39,584 bases of DNA. Origin: a virus. Location: positions 1 to 39,584 of IMG/VR virus record IMGVR_UViG_3300047365_000016; one strand, written 5' to 3'. The notes below the pieces were generated by a model that saw nothing but the letters and a program-made list of their open reading frames with translations, searched no databases and was not told the DNA's origin. Shown here piece after piece: positions 17,886-25,117 of this stretch; position 1 is the first letter of the stretch; every line of letters starts with the position of its first letter. A program made the translations under genes and the position numbers.

Positions 17886-18441
17886 ACATCAATATATGAT
17901 CGTTCATCTTGACGATGATTTTTTTCCTTTATTAGAAAAAGCACTAAAACCATATAACAAATACAATCAAGGTAAAACTGATATATGGGATGGTGATACG
18001 TATACTAGTAGTGAAGATCATCCATATAGAAGCTCTAAAGTTTGTTGGGTAGATGATAGTAATGTATACGAATTAATGGATGGATTGGTTGCGTTTGCAA
18101 ATTCAAAATGTGAGTGGAATCTAGATGTAAATTTTATGGAACCATTTCAACTAACAAAGTATGATGTTAATGATTTTTATGATTGGCACATTGACGAATC
18201 AAACTGGAGTCCTGATAAAAGACCAGAGAATAGAATTCGTAAAATAAGTTTTACTGTTTTATTAAACGATGAGTTTGAGGGTGGTGAATTTGAAATTCGT
18301 ACATCAGAAAAAAATGTGATAGAATTGAAAAAGAGAGATATTATATTATTTCAAGCAGACACTCCACATAGAGTAAAACCAATTACATCAGGTGTTAGAC
18401 ATTCTTTGGTGGGTTGGATACAAGGACCAGCATACAAATGA
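17872..18441 (+). CDS. 2OG-Fe(II) oxygenase-like protein 1 of island (189 aa)
   Basis: Prolyl-4-hydroxylase-like double-stranded beta-helix signature: iron triad H106-x-D108 (DFYDWHIDES) and distal H166 (TPHRV), with 2-oxoglutarate-anchoring R176 (GVRHSLVGW) ten residues later. The intervening 'SFTVLLNDEFEGGEFEI' is the standard strand pair of the PKHD type. Enzymes of this family use O2 and 2-oxoglutarate to hydroxylate protein residues or small molecules. I start at ATG 17872, overlapping the methyltransferase gene by 14 bases; an alternative ATG lies at 17896. Its stop shares an ATGA with the next gene. The target is unknown. Confidence 0.85.
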   Translation: MNSFKHQYMIVHLDDDFFPLLEKALKPYNKYNQGKTDIWDGDTYTSSEDHPYRSSKVCWVDDSNVYELMDGLVAFANSKCEWNLDVNFMEPFQLTKYDVNDFYDWHIDESNWSPDKRPENRIRKISFTVLLNDEFEGGEFEIRTSEKNVIELKKRDIILFQADTPHRVKPITSGVRHSLVGWIQGPAYK

Positions 18442-19001
18442 AATTTATTAAAGAGTATAAATTAAACGATTTATCTATTTGTGATAAGTTAATAGACCTG
18501 TTCCATGTTGCTGACGAGAAAGAGTTAACCTATGCTGGTCGTGTAGGTGGGGGAAGTATTGTCCCTGAAATAAAAAAGAGTAAAGATTTTTTTATTGAAG
18601 AGGCTGCTCCATGTGGATCTGCAAAGGACTATAAATTTGATTTGTATAAAAACCAGGTTGATAGTTTTATAAAAGAATATTTGCAGTCACTAAAGATTGA
18701 TAATTTATCTTTTGTTGCGAAACAATTACCTCAGATTCAATACTACAAACCTGGGGATGGATTCTATACATGGCATGTAGATGCATCTGGTCTTGAAGGT
18801 TGTGATAGAGCGTTTGTCTATATCACGTATCTTAATGATGTCCCTGATGGTGGTACAGAATTTTACTACCAAGATTACACTGTCAAAGCAGAGAAAGGTA
18901 AAACTGTTATCTTTCCAGCAGGTCTTACTCACAAGCATAGAGGACAGATATCAGAGACACAAGAAAAATATATTATTACTGGTTGGATTTGGTGGACATG
19001 A
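18438..19001 (+). CDS. 2OG-Fe(II) oxygenase-like protein 2 of island (187 aa)
   Basis: The iron-binding motif H113-x-D115 (YTWHVDAS) and distal H165 (GLTHKHRG) are present, and K177 occupies the place usually held by the 2OG-binding Arg or Lys. The central 'TYLNDVPDGGTEF' matches the prolyl-hydroxylase-type core. The ATG overlaps the previous stop as ATGA, so the gene is probably translationally coupled. Sequence similarity to the neighbouring oxygenases is low outside the metal motifs, so this is not a fresh tandem copy. Substrate unknown. Confidence 0.8.
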   Translation: MKFIKEYKLNDLSICDKLIDLFHVADEKELTYAGRVGGGSIVPEIKKSKDFFIEEAAPCGSAKDYKFDLYKNQVDSFIKEYLQSLKIDNLSFVAKQLPQIQYYKPGDGFYTWHVDASGLEGCDRAFVYITYLNDVPDGGTEFYYQDYTVKAEKGKTVIFPAGLTHKHRGQISETQEKYIITGWIWWT

Positions 19002-19579
19002 ATAAACCTATTGTTATTAAAAATGTATTACCAGAATCAGAGTGTATTACTCTCTGGGATTATTTTAATCGCAGATCTCCATCCATGAATAGTTTAGCTA
19101 CGTGGACATTCAACAATGCTTCATATGGTCAAGGTGATCCTGTGTCTTGGCAGCATCCACTAAGAACTGATCTTATCTTTACTAAGTGTGCTACTACGGT
19201 AAGATTAAAAATGATGAAGTATCTACGTAGAGATATAAAACTATGTAAGATACATGTCAATGGTCAAACTGCAGGACAGAATACCATCTTCCATAAAGAT
19301 TGGGAAGAGCATGGTGTGTGGACGTTCATTTATTTTAATCAACCACACTGGGATGTAGAGTGGGGTGGTGAATTTGTATGTCAGACACCTGATGATGAAT
19401 ATCATTTCACACCTTATGTTCCTAATACAGGAGTATTCATCCCGTCAAACTGGTTACACAAAGGTCAACCACCCAATAGTTTAATTGGAAATGAAATCAG
19501 GACAACGATTGCTTTTTCTTTCTGTGATCCTGATATACATGAACATATTATTTCACAAACTACAAGAAAATGGTATTAG
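18998..19579 (+). CDS. 2OG-Fe(II) oxygenase-like protein 3 of island (193 aa)
   Basis: H99-x-D101 (TIFHKDWEE) is followed by the strands 'WTFIYFNQPHWDVEWGGEF', then distal H154 (SNWLHKGQPP) and R168 (EIRTTIAFSF). This order and spacing fit a 2-oxoglutarate/Fe(II) dioxygenase. The N-terminus (MNKPIVIKNVLPESECITLW) follows the common pattern of an N-terminal helix before the beta-helix core. It starts on an ATGA overlap with gene 2 and overlaps gene 4 by 10 bases. 'WGGEFVC' and the GVFIPSNWLHKG strand resemble sugar- or protein-modifying relatives, but I cannot name a target. Confidence 0.78.
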   Translation: MNKPIVIKNVLPESECITLWDYFNRRSPSMNSLATWTFNNASYGQGDPVSWQHPLRTDLIFTKCATTVRLKMMKYLRRDIKLCKIHVNGQTAGQNTIFHKDWEEHGVWTFIYFNQPHWDVEWGGEFVCQTPDDEYHFTPYVPNTGVFIPSNWLHKGQPPNSLIGNEIRTTIAFSFCDPDIHEHIISQTTRKWY

Positions 19580-20085
19580 CAATTAGGGGATATCCAGTAG
19601 ATATTGATGCAGATAAACTTATAAAATTTATTGATACTTCTATTGTAGATAATACCCTTACTAAAAATATGGATCATGTATCTAAACTTACCTTTACTGA
19701 TGGTAAGGATGATTTTTTAGAACATGATGAACCTATGATCAAACATTTAAAATGGTCTTTCTATGATGCATGTTCCAGGTTTTGGGGTATGGATATATTT
19801 GATTACAATATAAGTTCGTGGGTGTATGTAGATTGGAATAACAATCCAATAGAACCATACATGCATTCACATAATCCAGAGAATCCTTTTACATTGTCTG
19901 GTATAATGTATGTAAAATTAGGTACATCTGGAACTACAATGTTTCCTATACCGAAAAGAGAACCATATTACTTGCCCAATAAATTACTGACGTGGTTTAT
20001 ATTTCCATCCAATCTACCACATACACCAGGTAAAGGAGTGGAAGATCAAAAACGATACAGTATAAGTGCTGATTTATATCCATGA
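19570..20085 (+). CDS. 2OG-Fe(II) oxygenase-like protein 4 of island, HxH type (171 aa)
   Basis: The proximal motif is H99-x-H101 (PYMHSHNP) instead of HxD, followed by 'LSGIMYVKL', distal H151 (IFPSNLPHTPG) and R162 (KRYSISADL). The run of His-x-His, SG-x-x-Y-V, FPS-x-x-x-H and R-x-S-I-S is the signature I associate with the small phage/bacterial family 2OG-FeII_Oxy_5. The protein is short but has the whole core. ATG at 19570 gives a 10-base overlap with gene 3; its stop overlaps gene 5 as ATGA. Whether the second His replaces Asp as an iron ligand cannot be told from sequence. Confidence 0.7.
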   Translation: MVLAIRGYPVDIDADKLIKFIDTSIVDNTLTKNMDHVSKLTFTDGKDDFLEHDEPMIKHLKWSFYDACSRFWGMDIFDYNISSWVYVDWNNNPIEPYMHSHNPENPFTLSGIMYVKLGTSGTTMFPIPKREPYYLPNKLLTWFIFPSNLPHTPGKGVEDQKRYSISADLYP

Positions 20086-20687
20086 TTTATCAACAAAGCA
20101 ACCTCTCATTTATATCAGAGAAAATACCAGATAATGTATACAAAGATCTATACACATACACAAAGAAACGTAGACAAGAAAGAACCTGGAATTATAATGG
20201 GCGACTAGCTGGTGCCTTGGCACAGCAGTCAAGTTTATCTGAATGGAAGTATGAGTGTCCTAAATTTGAAGAATATGTTATTAATCTTTCGACACAACTG
20301 TGGTCTGAGGTATATGAAACCTGTCCGTGGGATTTTCAACAGACAAATAATGTTACACCATATATCAAACTAAGAAACCTATGGGTAAATTATCAGAGAC
20401 AAAATGAATACAATCCTATCCATACACATTCTGGTATTGTGAGTTTTGTTATCTTTGTCGATATACCATATGGTGAAGAAGAGAGAAACACACATAGAAG
20501 CAATGGTGCGTTCCAACTAGAAGCAGAAGTGTTACCTGTGGATAAGTCCTGGAACGGTGTTATACTAATGTTTCCATCTACAACTAAACATGCTGTCTAT
20601 CCTTTTAAATCTACCATACTTGAGAGAGTGACAGTATCTGGAAACTTAACTTGGAACGTGGAGGGTCCTGATGAAGAACATTATTAA
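20082..20687 (+). CDS. 2OG-Fe(II) oxygenase-like protein 5 of island, HxH type (201 aa)
   Basis: Like its neighbour this carries H114-x-H116 (NPIHTHSG) after 'LWVNYQRQNEYN', then a hydrophobic strand 'VSFVIFVDIPYG', distal H170 (MFPSTTKHAVYPF) and R182 (LERVTVSGNL). The spacing fits the 2OG-FeII_Oxy_5-like pattern. The N-terminal 100 residues, rich in aromatic and charged residues, differ from gene 4, so the pair are distant relatives. ATGA overlap with gene 4 and a 17-base overlap with gene 6 indicate coupled translation. Substrate unknown. Confidence 0.7.
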   Translation: MIYQQSNLSFISEKIPDNVYKDLYTYTKKRRQERTWNYNGRLAGALAQQSSLSEWKYECPKFEEYVINLSTQLWSEVYETCPWDFQQTNNVTPYIKLRNLWVNYQRQNEYNPIHTHSGIVSFVIFVDIPYGEEERNTHRSNGAFQLEAEVLPVDKSWNGVILMFPSTTKHAVYPFKSTILERVTVSGNLTWNVEGPDEEHY

Positions 20688-21213
20688 AGACAACTGTATC
20701 AATCCAAACTATCAAAATTTTATTCACGAAACATTGAGAGTTGATACAGATTTTAGGTGGGTCTACCACGACAATCTATCAGAAGATGGAGAGAGTCAAC
20801 TACCAGGATTTTCTCATATGTTCTTACTTGACGGAAAATCTACTAGCAGTTATACTGGAATGTTTATGCCTCTCTTATTTGAGGCATGTTATAATACAGG
20901 AATCAGTGTTTCTAATGTCATTCGCGGTAGATGTTTTTTACAGACGCCTGGAGTGAGACATAAAGAATATGATTCTATGCATGTTGACTTAGCAGATCCA
21001 CATATGGTCTGTCTATATTATGTAAATGATAGTGATGGTGATACGTATTTTAGTGAAAGAATGTACGGAGATCCGATTGCTGAATATGATATAAATAGCA
21101 ATGTCACACCAAAGAAGGGACGGTGTGTTTTCTTTGATGGTTTACGTTTTCACTCAAGCAGTAAACCCACACACAATTCCCGATTTGTAATTAACTTCAA
21201 TTTCATCCCCTGA
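20671..21213 (+). CDS. 2OG-Fe(II) oxygenase-like protein 6 of island (180 aa)
   Basis: The iron motif H104-x-D106 (SMHVDLADPH) is followed by 'VCLYYVNDSDGDTYF', then H161 (DGLRFHSSSKP) and R171 (NSRFVINFNF). The order HxD, strand with Y-Y-V-N-D, G-D-T-x-F, then FFDG-x-x-F-H and R-x-V-I-N-F-N matches a phage-type 2OG dioxygenase. It closes the six-gene array; six bases downstream begins the small coiled-coil gene, and the run ends at the terminator near 21424. Target unknown. Confidence 0.75.
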   Translation: MKNIIKDNCINPNYQNFIHETLRVDTDFRWVYHDNLSEDGESQLPGFSHMFLLDGKSTSSYTGMFMPLLFEACYNTGISVSNVIRGRCFLQTPGVRHKEYDSMHVDLADPHMVCLYYVNDSDGDTYFSERMYGDPIAEYDINSNVTPKKGRCVFFDGLRFHSSSKPTHNSRFVINFNFIP

Positions 21214-21218
21214 TAACT

Positions 21219-21416
21219 ATGGATCCCGCACAACTTAAAACAAACTTTGAAGAGCAAATTGCTACAACCGAAAAGCAAATTGCTGAACTCGAAACAAATC
21301 TAGTCAAAGCAAAAGAATATAAAATTAAATTGGAAGGCGGTCTAGAAACTCTAGGTCTTCTAGAAGAGAAACCTGAGGAAGCAGCAGAAGCAGCGCCCAC
21401 AGAAGTAGTAGAATAA
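21219..21416 (+). CDS. small acidic coiled-coil protein (65 aa)
   Basis: Residues about 5-45 form one amphipathic, Glu/Lys/Gln-rich helix with heptad-like leucine and isoleucine spacing, followed by a Glu/Ala/Pro tail (EEKPEEAAEAAP). No cysteine, membrane segment or catalytic motif is present. It is the last gene before a strong terminator and gp13. A structural or chaperone-like role is possible; nothing in the sequence decides it. Confidence 0.6.
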   Translation: MDPAQLKTNFEEQIATTEKQIAELETNLVKAKEYKIKLEGGLETLGLLEEKPEEAAEAAPTEVVE

Positions 21417-21423
21417 CTCTCAG

Positions 21424-21458
21424 ATCCCTTCTTCCTAAATAGGTAAGAAGGGATTTTT
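21424..21458 (+). terminator. intrinsic terminator between the oxygenase island and gp13
   Basis: Perfect 10-bp stem ATCCCTTCTT (21424-21433) with AAGAAGGGAT (21445-21454), extended inward by a CCT/AGG pairing, then TTTTT (21454-21458). It lies 8 bases after the stop of the coiled-coil gene. The loop holds the late-promoter motif listed separately. Confidence 0.85.
21435..21441 (+). promoter_or_regulatory. late promoter element CTAAATA ahead of gp13
   Basis: CTAAATA sits in the loop of the terminator hairpin and ends 25 bases before the gp13 ATG. It restarts transcription where the previous unit stops, if the motif is functional. Confidence 0.6.
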
Positions 21459-21465
21459 GTGTGTA

Positions 21466-22266
21466 ATGGCGTCTCCAAATTCAAGAGCTGATCTTATCAC
21501 ATATTGTAAGAGGCAACTTGGTGAGCCTGTATTACAAGTTAACATTGATGACGAACAAGTAAATAATGTTATTGATGACACGTATCAGTTCTTCCAAGAG
21601 AACTGCTACAACGGCATGGAAAGATGTTTCATGAGGCATGAAATCACTGCCGATGACATAACTCGTTTCAATGGTAAGTCAACAACATCATCTGGAACAA
21701 CAAACTGGGAAGAGTCTACTAACTATATTCCTGTTCCAGATCATGTAGTTGGTGTCAGTAAAGTTTTTGGTTTAGTCAGCAACTCAATTAGATCTAATCT
21801 CTTTGGTGTTGAGTATCAGATGTTCCTGAATGATCTATATGCATTCGGATCTCTTGATATTGTCAACTACTTTATGAATAAGCAGTATCTAGAAACTCTA
21901 GATATGATTCTGAATAATGGTTCGTTCCAACAGTTCAGATATACACAGCGTCGTGATCGTTTATATCTTGACATCAATAAAGCATTCCTCAAAGAAGATA
22001 CTTATCTTGTAATTGAGGCACATAGGATGATTGATCCTACAGATGCTACAGAGATGAATAATGATATGTTTGTCAAGAAATATGCTACTGCTCTTATGAA
22101 GAGACAGTGGGGTCAAAACTTGATTAAATATAACAACGTTCAACTACCTGGCGGTATCACGCTTAATGGTAGAGAATTGTATACAGACGCATTAGGCGAG
22201 ATTGAGAAAATCGAAAGCGAAGTTCTCAGTAAGTACGCCATCCCACCTATGGATATGATCGGATAA
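21466..22266 (+). CDS. gp13: neck protein gp13
   Basis: 266 residues in the position expected for the T4-like neck protein gp13, directly before gp14. gp13 and gp14 seal the filled head and form the collar to which the tail joins. The sequence begins MASPNSRADLITYCKRQLGE and has 'INIDDEQVNNVIDDTYQFF'-type helical segments early on, both typical of cyanophage gp13; it is shorter than T4 gp13 (309). I start at ATG 21466; a TTG three codons earlier is inside the terminator tail and unlikely. The gene ends one base before gp14. Assignment rests on sequence style and strict synteny. Confidence 0.88.
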   Translation: MASPNSRADLITYCKRQLGEPVLQVNIDDEQVNNVIDDTYQFFQENCYNGMERCFMRHEITADDITRFNGKSTTSSGTTNWEESTNYIPVPDHVVGVSKVFGLVSNSIRSNLFGVEYQMFLNDLYAFGSLDIVNYFMNKQYLETLDMILNNGSFQQFRYTQRRDRLYLDINKAFLKEDTYLVIEAHRMIDPTDATEMNNDMFVKKYATALMKRQWGQNLIKYNNVQLPGGITLNGRELYTDALGEIEKIESEVLSKYAIPPMDMIG

Positions 22267-22267
22267 G

Positions 22268-23392
22268 ATGCCTACTAGTCCCTATTTTCCAACTTACTAC
22301 GCAGGTCATAGCGGCGAGCAAGGTCTCGCACAGGATCTTGTGGACGAACAAATCAAACTGTTCGGAACAGACATATACTATATTCCTAGAGTAGCTCTAA
22401 AAGATAACACTCTTAATGAGGTTAGATACTCTAAGTATCAAGAACATTTTCAAATTGAGATGTTGCTTCAAAACGTCATGGGATTTGGAGACAACGCTGA
22501 GTTTATCTCCAAGTTTGGTTTAAGGATTACTGATGAGATTATCTTCCGAGTATCTACTAGAAGATGGGACGAAGAAGTAGCAGATCATAATCCTACTATT
22601 ACTGTTGAGAGTAGACCTAACGAGGGAGATCTACTCTACTTCCCACTAACAAAAGATATCTACGAGATTAAATTTGTTGGTAAGGAAGAACCATTCTTCC
22701 AGTTTGGTAAGATCCAATTCTATGCTATCACTGCTGAGATCTATGAGGTTGGTAGTGATTCGTTCGAGACAGGCGTTGAAGAGATTGATGATGTGGAAGA
22801 ACTATTTGATCCAGCAATTAAACTATTCATGGACCCTGGTGGTTCTGGAGACTTTATAGTTGGAGAAGAGATTGTTGGTGATGAGTTCTTAGCAAAAGCA
22901 ACATCTGCTATTACAGGCGATGCTGTTTCAGGTATTACAATTTCAGATGGTGGAGCACATTATAAAGTTGCTACACCACCATCCGTAACTATTTCTGGAG
23001 GAGGTGGAACAGGTGCAACTGCTACTACAACGGTTAGCTCTACTGGCATTGTTAACGGCATTGCTATCACCAGTGGCGGGAGCGGTTATAGTTCTGCGCC
23101 TACTATCACAATTGATTACTCACCCAAAGATAACAGAGCAGAAGTTAAGTCCTGGGATAGCGCAACCAGAGCTCTCCAAGTCTACAATAGAACAGGAACC
23201 TTTACTACTGCTGAAGTAATTACTGGTATAACTTCAGGTGCCAAGTGGAGTCCTGAGACATTCGACACTCTAAATAATACCAACAGCAACTACGATCAGA
23301 ATAGACAGATCGAAGATTCTGGTGATGAGATTATCGACTGGACTGAAGGTAATCCATTCGGTGAATTTGGCAACTTTACGGATAGCATCTAA
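22268..23392 (+). CDS. gp14: neck protein gp14 with a GGxGY-repeat insertion
   Basis: 374 residues. The first 170 match the neck-protein gp14 pattern (FPTYYAGHSGEQ, GTDIYYIPR, 'FGLRITDEIIFRVSTRRW'). gp14 joins the gp13 ring to complete the head neck. T4 gp14 is 256 residues; the extra length here comes largely from a Gly/Thr/Ser-rich stretch (about residues 220-285) with SDGGAHYK and TSGGSGYSSAPTITI motifs. These resemble the GGxGY repeats in the giant fibre protein. The stop overlaps the gp15 ATG (TAATG). Confidence 0.85.
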   Translation: MPTSPYFPTYYAGHSGEQGLAQDLVDEQIKLFGTDIYYIPRVALKDNTLNEVRYSKYQEHFQIEMLLQNVMGFGDNAEFISKFGLRITDEIIFRVSTRRWDEEVADHNPTITVESRPNEGDLLYFPLTKDIYEIKFVGKEEPFFQFGKIQFYAITAEIYEVGSDSFETGVEEIDDVEELFDPAIKLFMDPGGSGDFIVGEEIVGDEFLAKATSAITGDAVSGITISDGGAHYKVATPPSVTISGGGGTGATATTTVSSTGIVNGIAITSGGSGYSSAPTITIDYSPKDNRAEVKSWDSATRALQVYNRTGTFTTAEVITGITSGAKWSPETFDTLNNTNSNYDQNRQIEDSGDEIIDWTEGNPFGEFGNFTDSI

Positions 23393-24192
23393 TGTTAGGA
23401 TCACATTTTTATAACCAAATAGTTCGCAAGAACATTATTGCATTTGGTACACTCTTCAATAATATCACAATGAAGAGTTCTGATCCTGAGACAGGAGAAG
23501 TTTTAGAGGAAATTAAAGTTCCTCTTGCCTACGGACCAAAACAAAAGTTCTTGGTTCGTATTGGAGAGAATGCTAGCAGCAGTAAAGTGGCAATTACTTT
23601 GCCACGTATTTACTTTGAGATGACAGGAATTGATTACGATTCTTCCCGTAAGACATCACCAATTCAAAAATACAAAACTATCATTGATGGTAATGGTGGT
23701 GAAGTTAGAGTTCAATATGTTCCTGTTCCTTATAATATAAATTTTGAACTAGGAGTTATTGCCAAATCTCAAGATGATGCTTTACAGATTGTAGAGCAAA
23801 TTCTGCCATATTTTCAACCATCTTTTAGTATCACTCTTAACATGATACCAGACATGAATGAGAAACGTGATATTGCTATCATATTAAATGGTATCAGTGG
23901 AGAAGATGAGTGGGATGATAGTTTTCTAGAGCGTAGATATATTGCTTATACACTACAGTTTACAATGAAATCGTATCTGTATGGTCCATACAACACTGCG
24001 GATGTCATCAAGAAAGCAATTATCCATGAAACTTTGGGCGATCTTGATGTCGGTCGTAGAACAATTACAAGAACATATACACCAAAAGCAATTACAGATA
24101 TCAATACTGATGGAGTTATCGATGTAAACGATGATGCCTTAGTTGATGCTGGTGATGACTTTGGATTTAATGAAGGGATTCAATTCTTATGA
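23392..24192 (+). CDS. gp15: tail sheath stabiliser / tail terminator gp15
   Basis: 266 residues, close to T4 gp15 (272). The N-terminus 'MLGSHFYNQIVRKNIIAFG' and the central 'VQYVPVPYNINFELGVIAKS' are characteristic of gp15, which caps the tail and stabilises the contracted sheath, joining tail to head. ATG overlaps the gp14 stop; its own stop overlaps gp16. Near the C-terminus residues 236-247 (DINTDGVIDVND) match the EF-hand/dockerin calcium loop spacing; whether metal binds is unknown. Confidence 0.9.
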   Translation: MLGSHFYNQIVRKNIIAFGTLFNNITMKSSDPETGEVLEEIKVPLAYGPKQKFLVRIGENASSSKVAITLPRIYFEMTGIDYDSSRKTSPIQKYKTIIDGNGGEVRVQYVPVPYNINFELGVIAKSQDDALQIVEQILPYFQPSFSITLNMIPDMNEKRDIAIILNGISGEDEWDDSFLERRYIAYTLQFTMKSYLYGPYNTADVIKKAIIHETLGDLDVGRRTITRTYTPKAITDINTDGVIDVNDDALVDAGDDFGFNEGIQFL

Positions 24193-24602
24193 GTAACCTA
24201 GAAGATAACATGGAGGAAATCCTCAACATTAGTGCTGAACCTGTTGAGGAATCCAAACCATCTAAACCACAACCACCTAAGGTTGATGCTGAAGATCGTG
24301 AAAAAGATTACAGATATACACGTACTGAATTATACTCCCTCATAGACAAGGGTCAGGAGGCGGTCAACGGGGCATTAGAGGTCGCTCAGGAGTCAGGGCA
24401 CCCAAGAGCGTATGAAGTCGCTGTAGCGGCAATGAAGCACGTCGCAGACATGACAGACAAACTTGCTGATCTTCATAAGAAGATGAAAGATCTTGACGAG
24501 GATAAGAAAGGACCATCTAAAATTACCAACAATGCTATGTTTGTAGGATCTACAGCAGAGCTTCAGAAGATGCTTAAGGATATGAGTGGGGGTAAACGCT
24601 AA
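24189..24602 (+). CDS. gp16: terminase small subunit gp16
   Basis: 137 residues (T4 gp16 is 164). A charged, Pro-rich N-terminus (about 15-40) is followed by helices containing 'YRYTRTELYSLIDKGQEAVN' and a KKMKDLDEDKK stretch typical of cyanophage gp16. The protein recognises or regulates the packaging machinery with gp17. The ATG overlaps the gp15 stop; the order gp13-gp14-gp15-gp16 supports the call. gp17 is displaced 2.9 kb downstream by the accessory pocket. Confidence 0.85.
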   Translation: MSNLEDNMEEILNISAEPVEESKPSKPQPPKVDAEDREKDYRYTRTELYSLIDKGQEAVNGALEVAQESGHPRAYEVAVAAMKHVADMTDKLADLHKKMKDLDEDKKGPSKITNNAMFVGSTAELQKMLKDMSGGKR

Positions 24603-24605
24603 ATA
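24599..24605 (+). promoter_or_regulatory. late promoter element CTAAATA ahead of the basic protein gene
   Basis: CTAAATA overlaps the gp16 stop and ends 26 bases before the ATG at 24631. Confidence 0.55.
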
Positions 24606-24630
24606 ATCTCGTACACCCTCGTCGGTTGTC

Positions 24631-25056
24631 ATGAGAGATTATAAAGAATTAAAAGAACTCTGTGAAGCAAAGCGCGGTCTCTACGCAAATATCCACGCAA
24701 AGCGAAAACGAGGAGAAGCACCAGCGAAGTCAGGTAGTAAGGACTACCCCGCTAAGGATGCTTTTCAAAAGGCGGCGAGGACTGCCAAAGAAAGTTTTGA
24801 ACTCACCACAGAAGCAGCCTGGACAAAAAAAGCAGGCAAAAACAAAGAAGGAGGTCTCAATGAAAAGGGACGAAGATCTTATGAGAAGGAAAATCCAGGA
24901 TCTGACCTTAAGGCACCAAGCAAAAAGGTTGGAAACCCCCGCAGGGCATCGTTCTGCGCTCGAATGAAGGGCATGAAAAAGAAACTAACCAGCAAAAAAA
25001 CTGCTAACGATAAGGACAGCAGAATCAACAAATCACTACGTAAGTGGAATTGCTGA
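24631..25056 (+). CDS. small basic conserved phage protein (141 aa)
   Basis: Very Lys/Arg-rich throughout. Residues 14-45 read 'KRGLYANIHAKRKRGEAPAK' plus a KSGSKDYPAK segment, and the C-terminal half has AAWTKKAGKNKEGGLNEKGR followed by NPRRASFCARMKGM. Both short motifs recur widely in marine phage and some bacterial small proteins of unknown function. The charge suggests nucleic-acid binding. A stem-loop begins at its stop codon. Confidence 0.7.
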   Translation: MRDYKELKELCEAKRGLYANIHAKRKRGEAPAKSGSKDYPAKDAFQKAARTAKESFELTTEAAWTKKAGKNKEGGLNEKGRRSYEKENPGSDLKAPSKKVGNPRRASFCARMKGMKKKLTSKKTANDKDSRINKSLRKWNC

Positions 25057-25078
25057 CATACTTGTTAAAAGTATGTTA
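25054..25078 (+). other. stem-loop at the stop codon of the basic protein gene
   Basis: ACATACTT (25056-25063) pairs with AAGTATGT (25069-25076) around a 5-base loop, with T-A and G-U closing pairs that include the stop codon. No U-tract follows, so it is a weak terminator candidate and may instead stabilise the mRNA end. Confidence 0.45.
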
Positions 25079-25105
25079 AAATAGAGCAATTTTACTCACA
25101 CAATC

Positions 25106-25111
25106 TATAAT
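25106..25111 (+). promoter_or_regulatory. possible sigma70-type -10 box ahead of the petE unit
   Basis: TATAAT occurs 6 bases before the ATG at 25118, in the gap after the stem-loop. No good -35 hexamer is seen at 16-18 bases. If used, the transcript would be nearly leaderless, so the call is weak. Confidence 0.25.
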
Positions 25112-25117
25112 TATATT

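Noticed and set aside
17872-21213. Recent tandem duplication as origin of the oxygenase array
   Set aside because: Beyond the metal motifs the proteins cannot be aligned by eye and their lengths and N-termini differ, so duplication is not recent.
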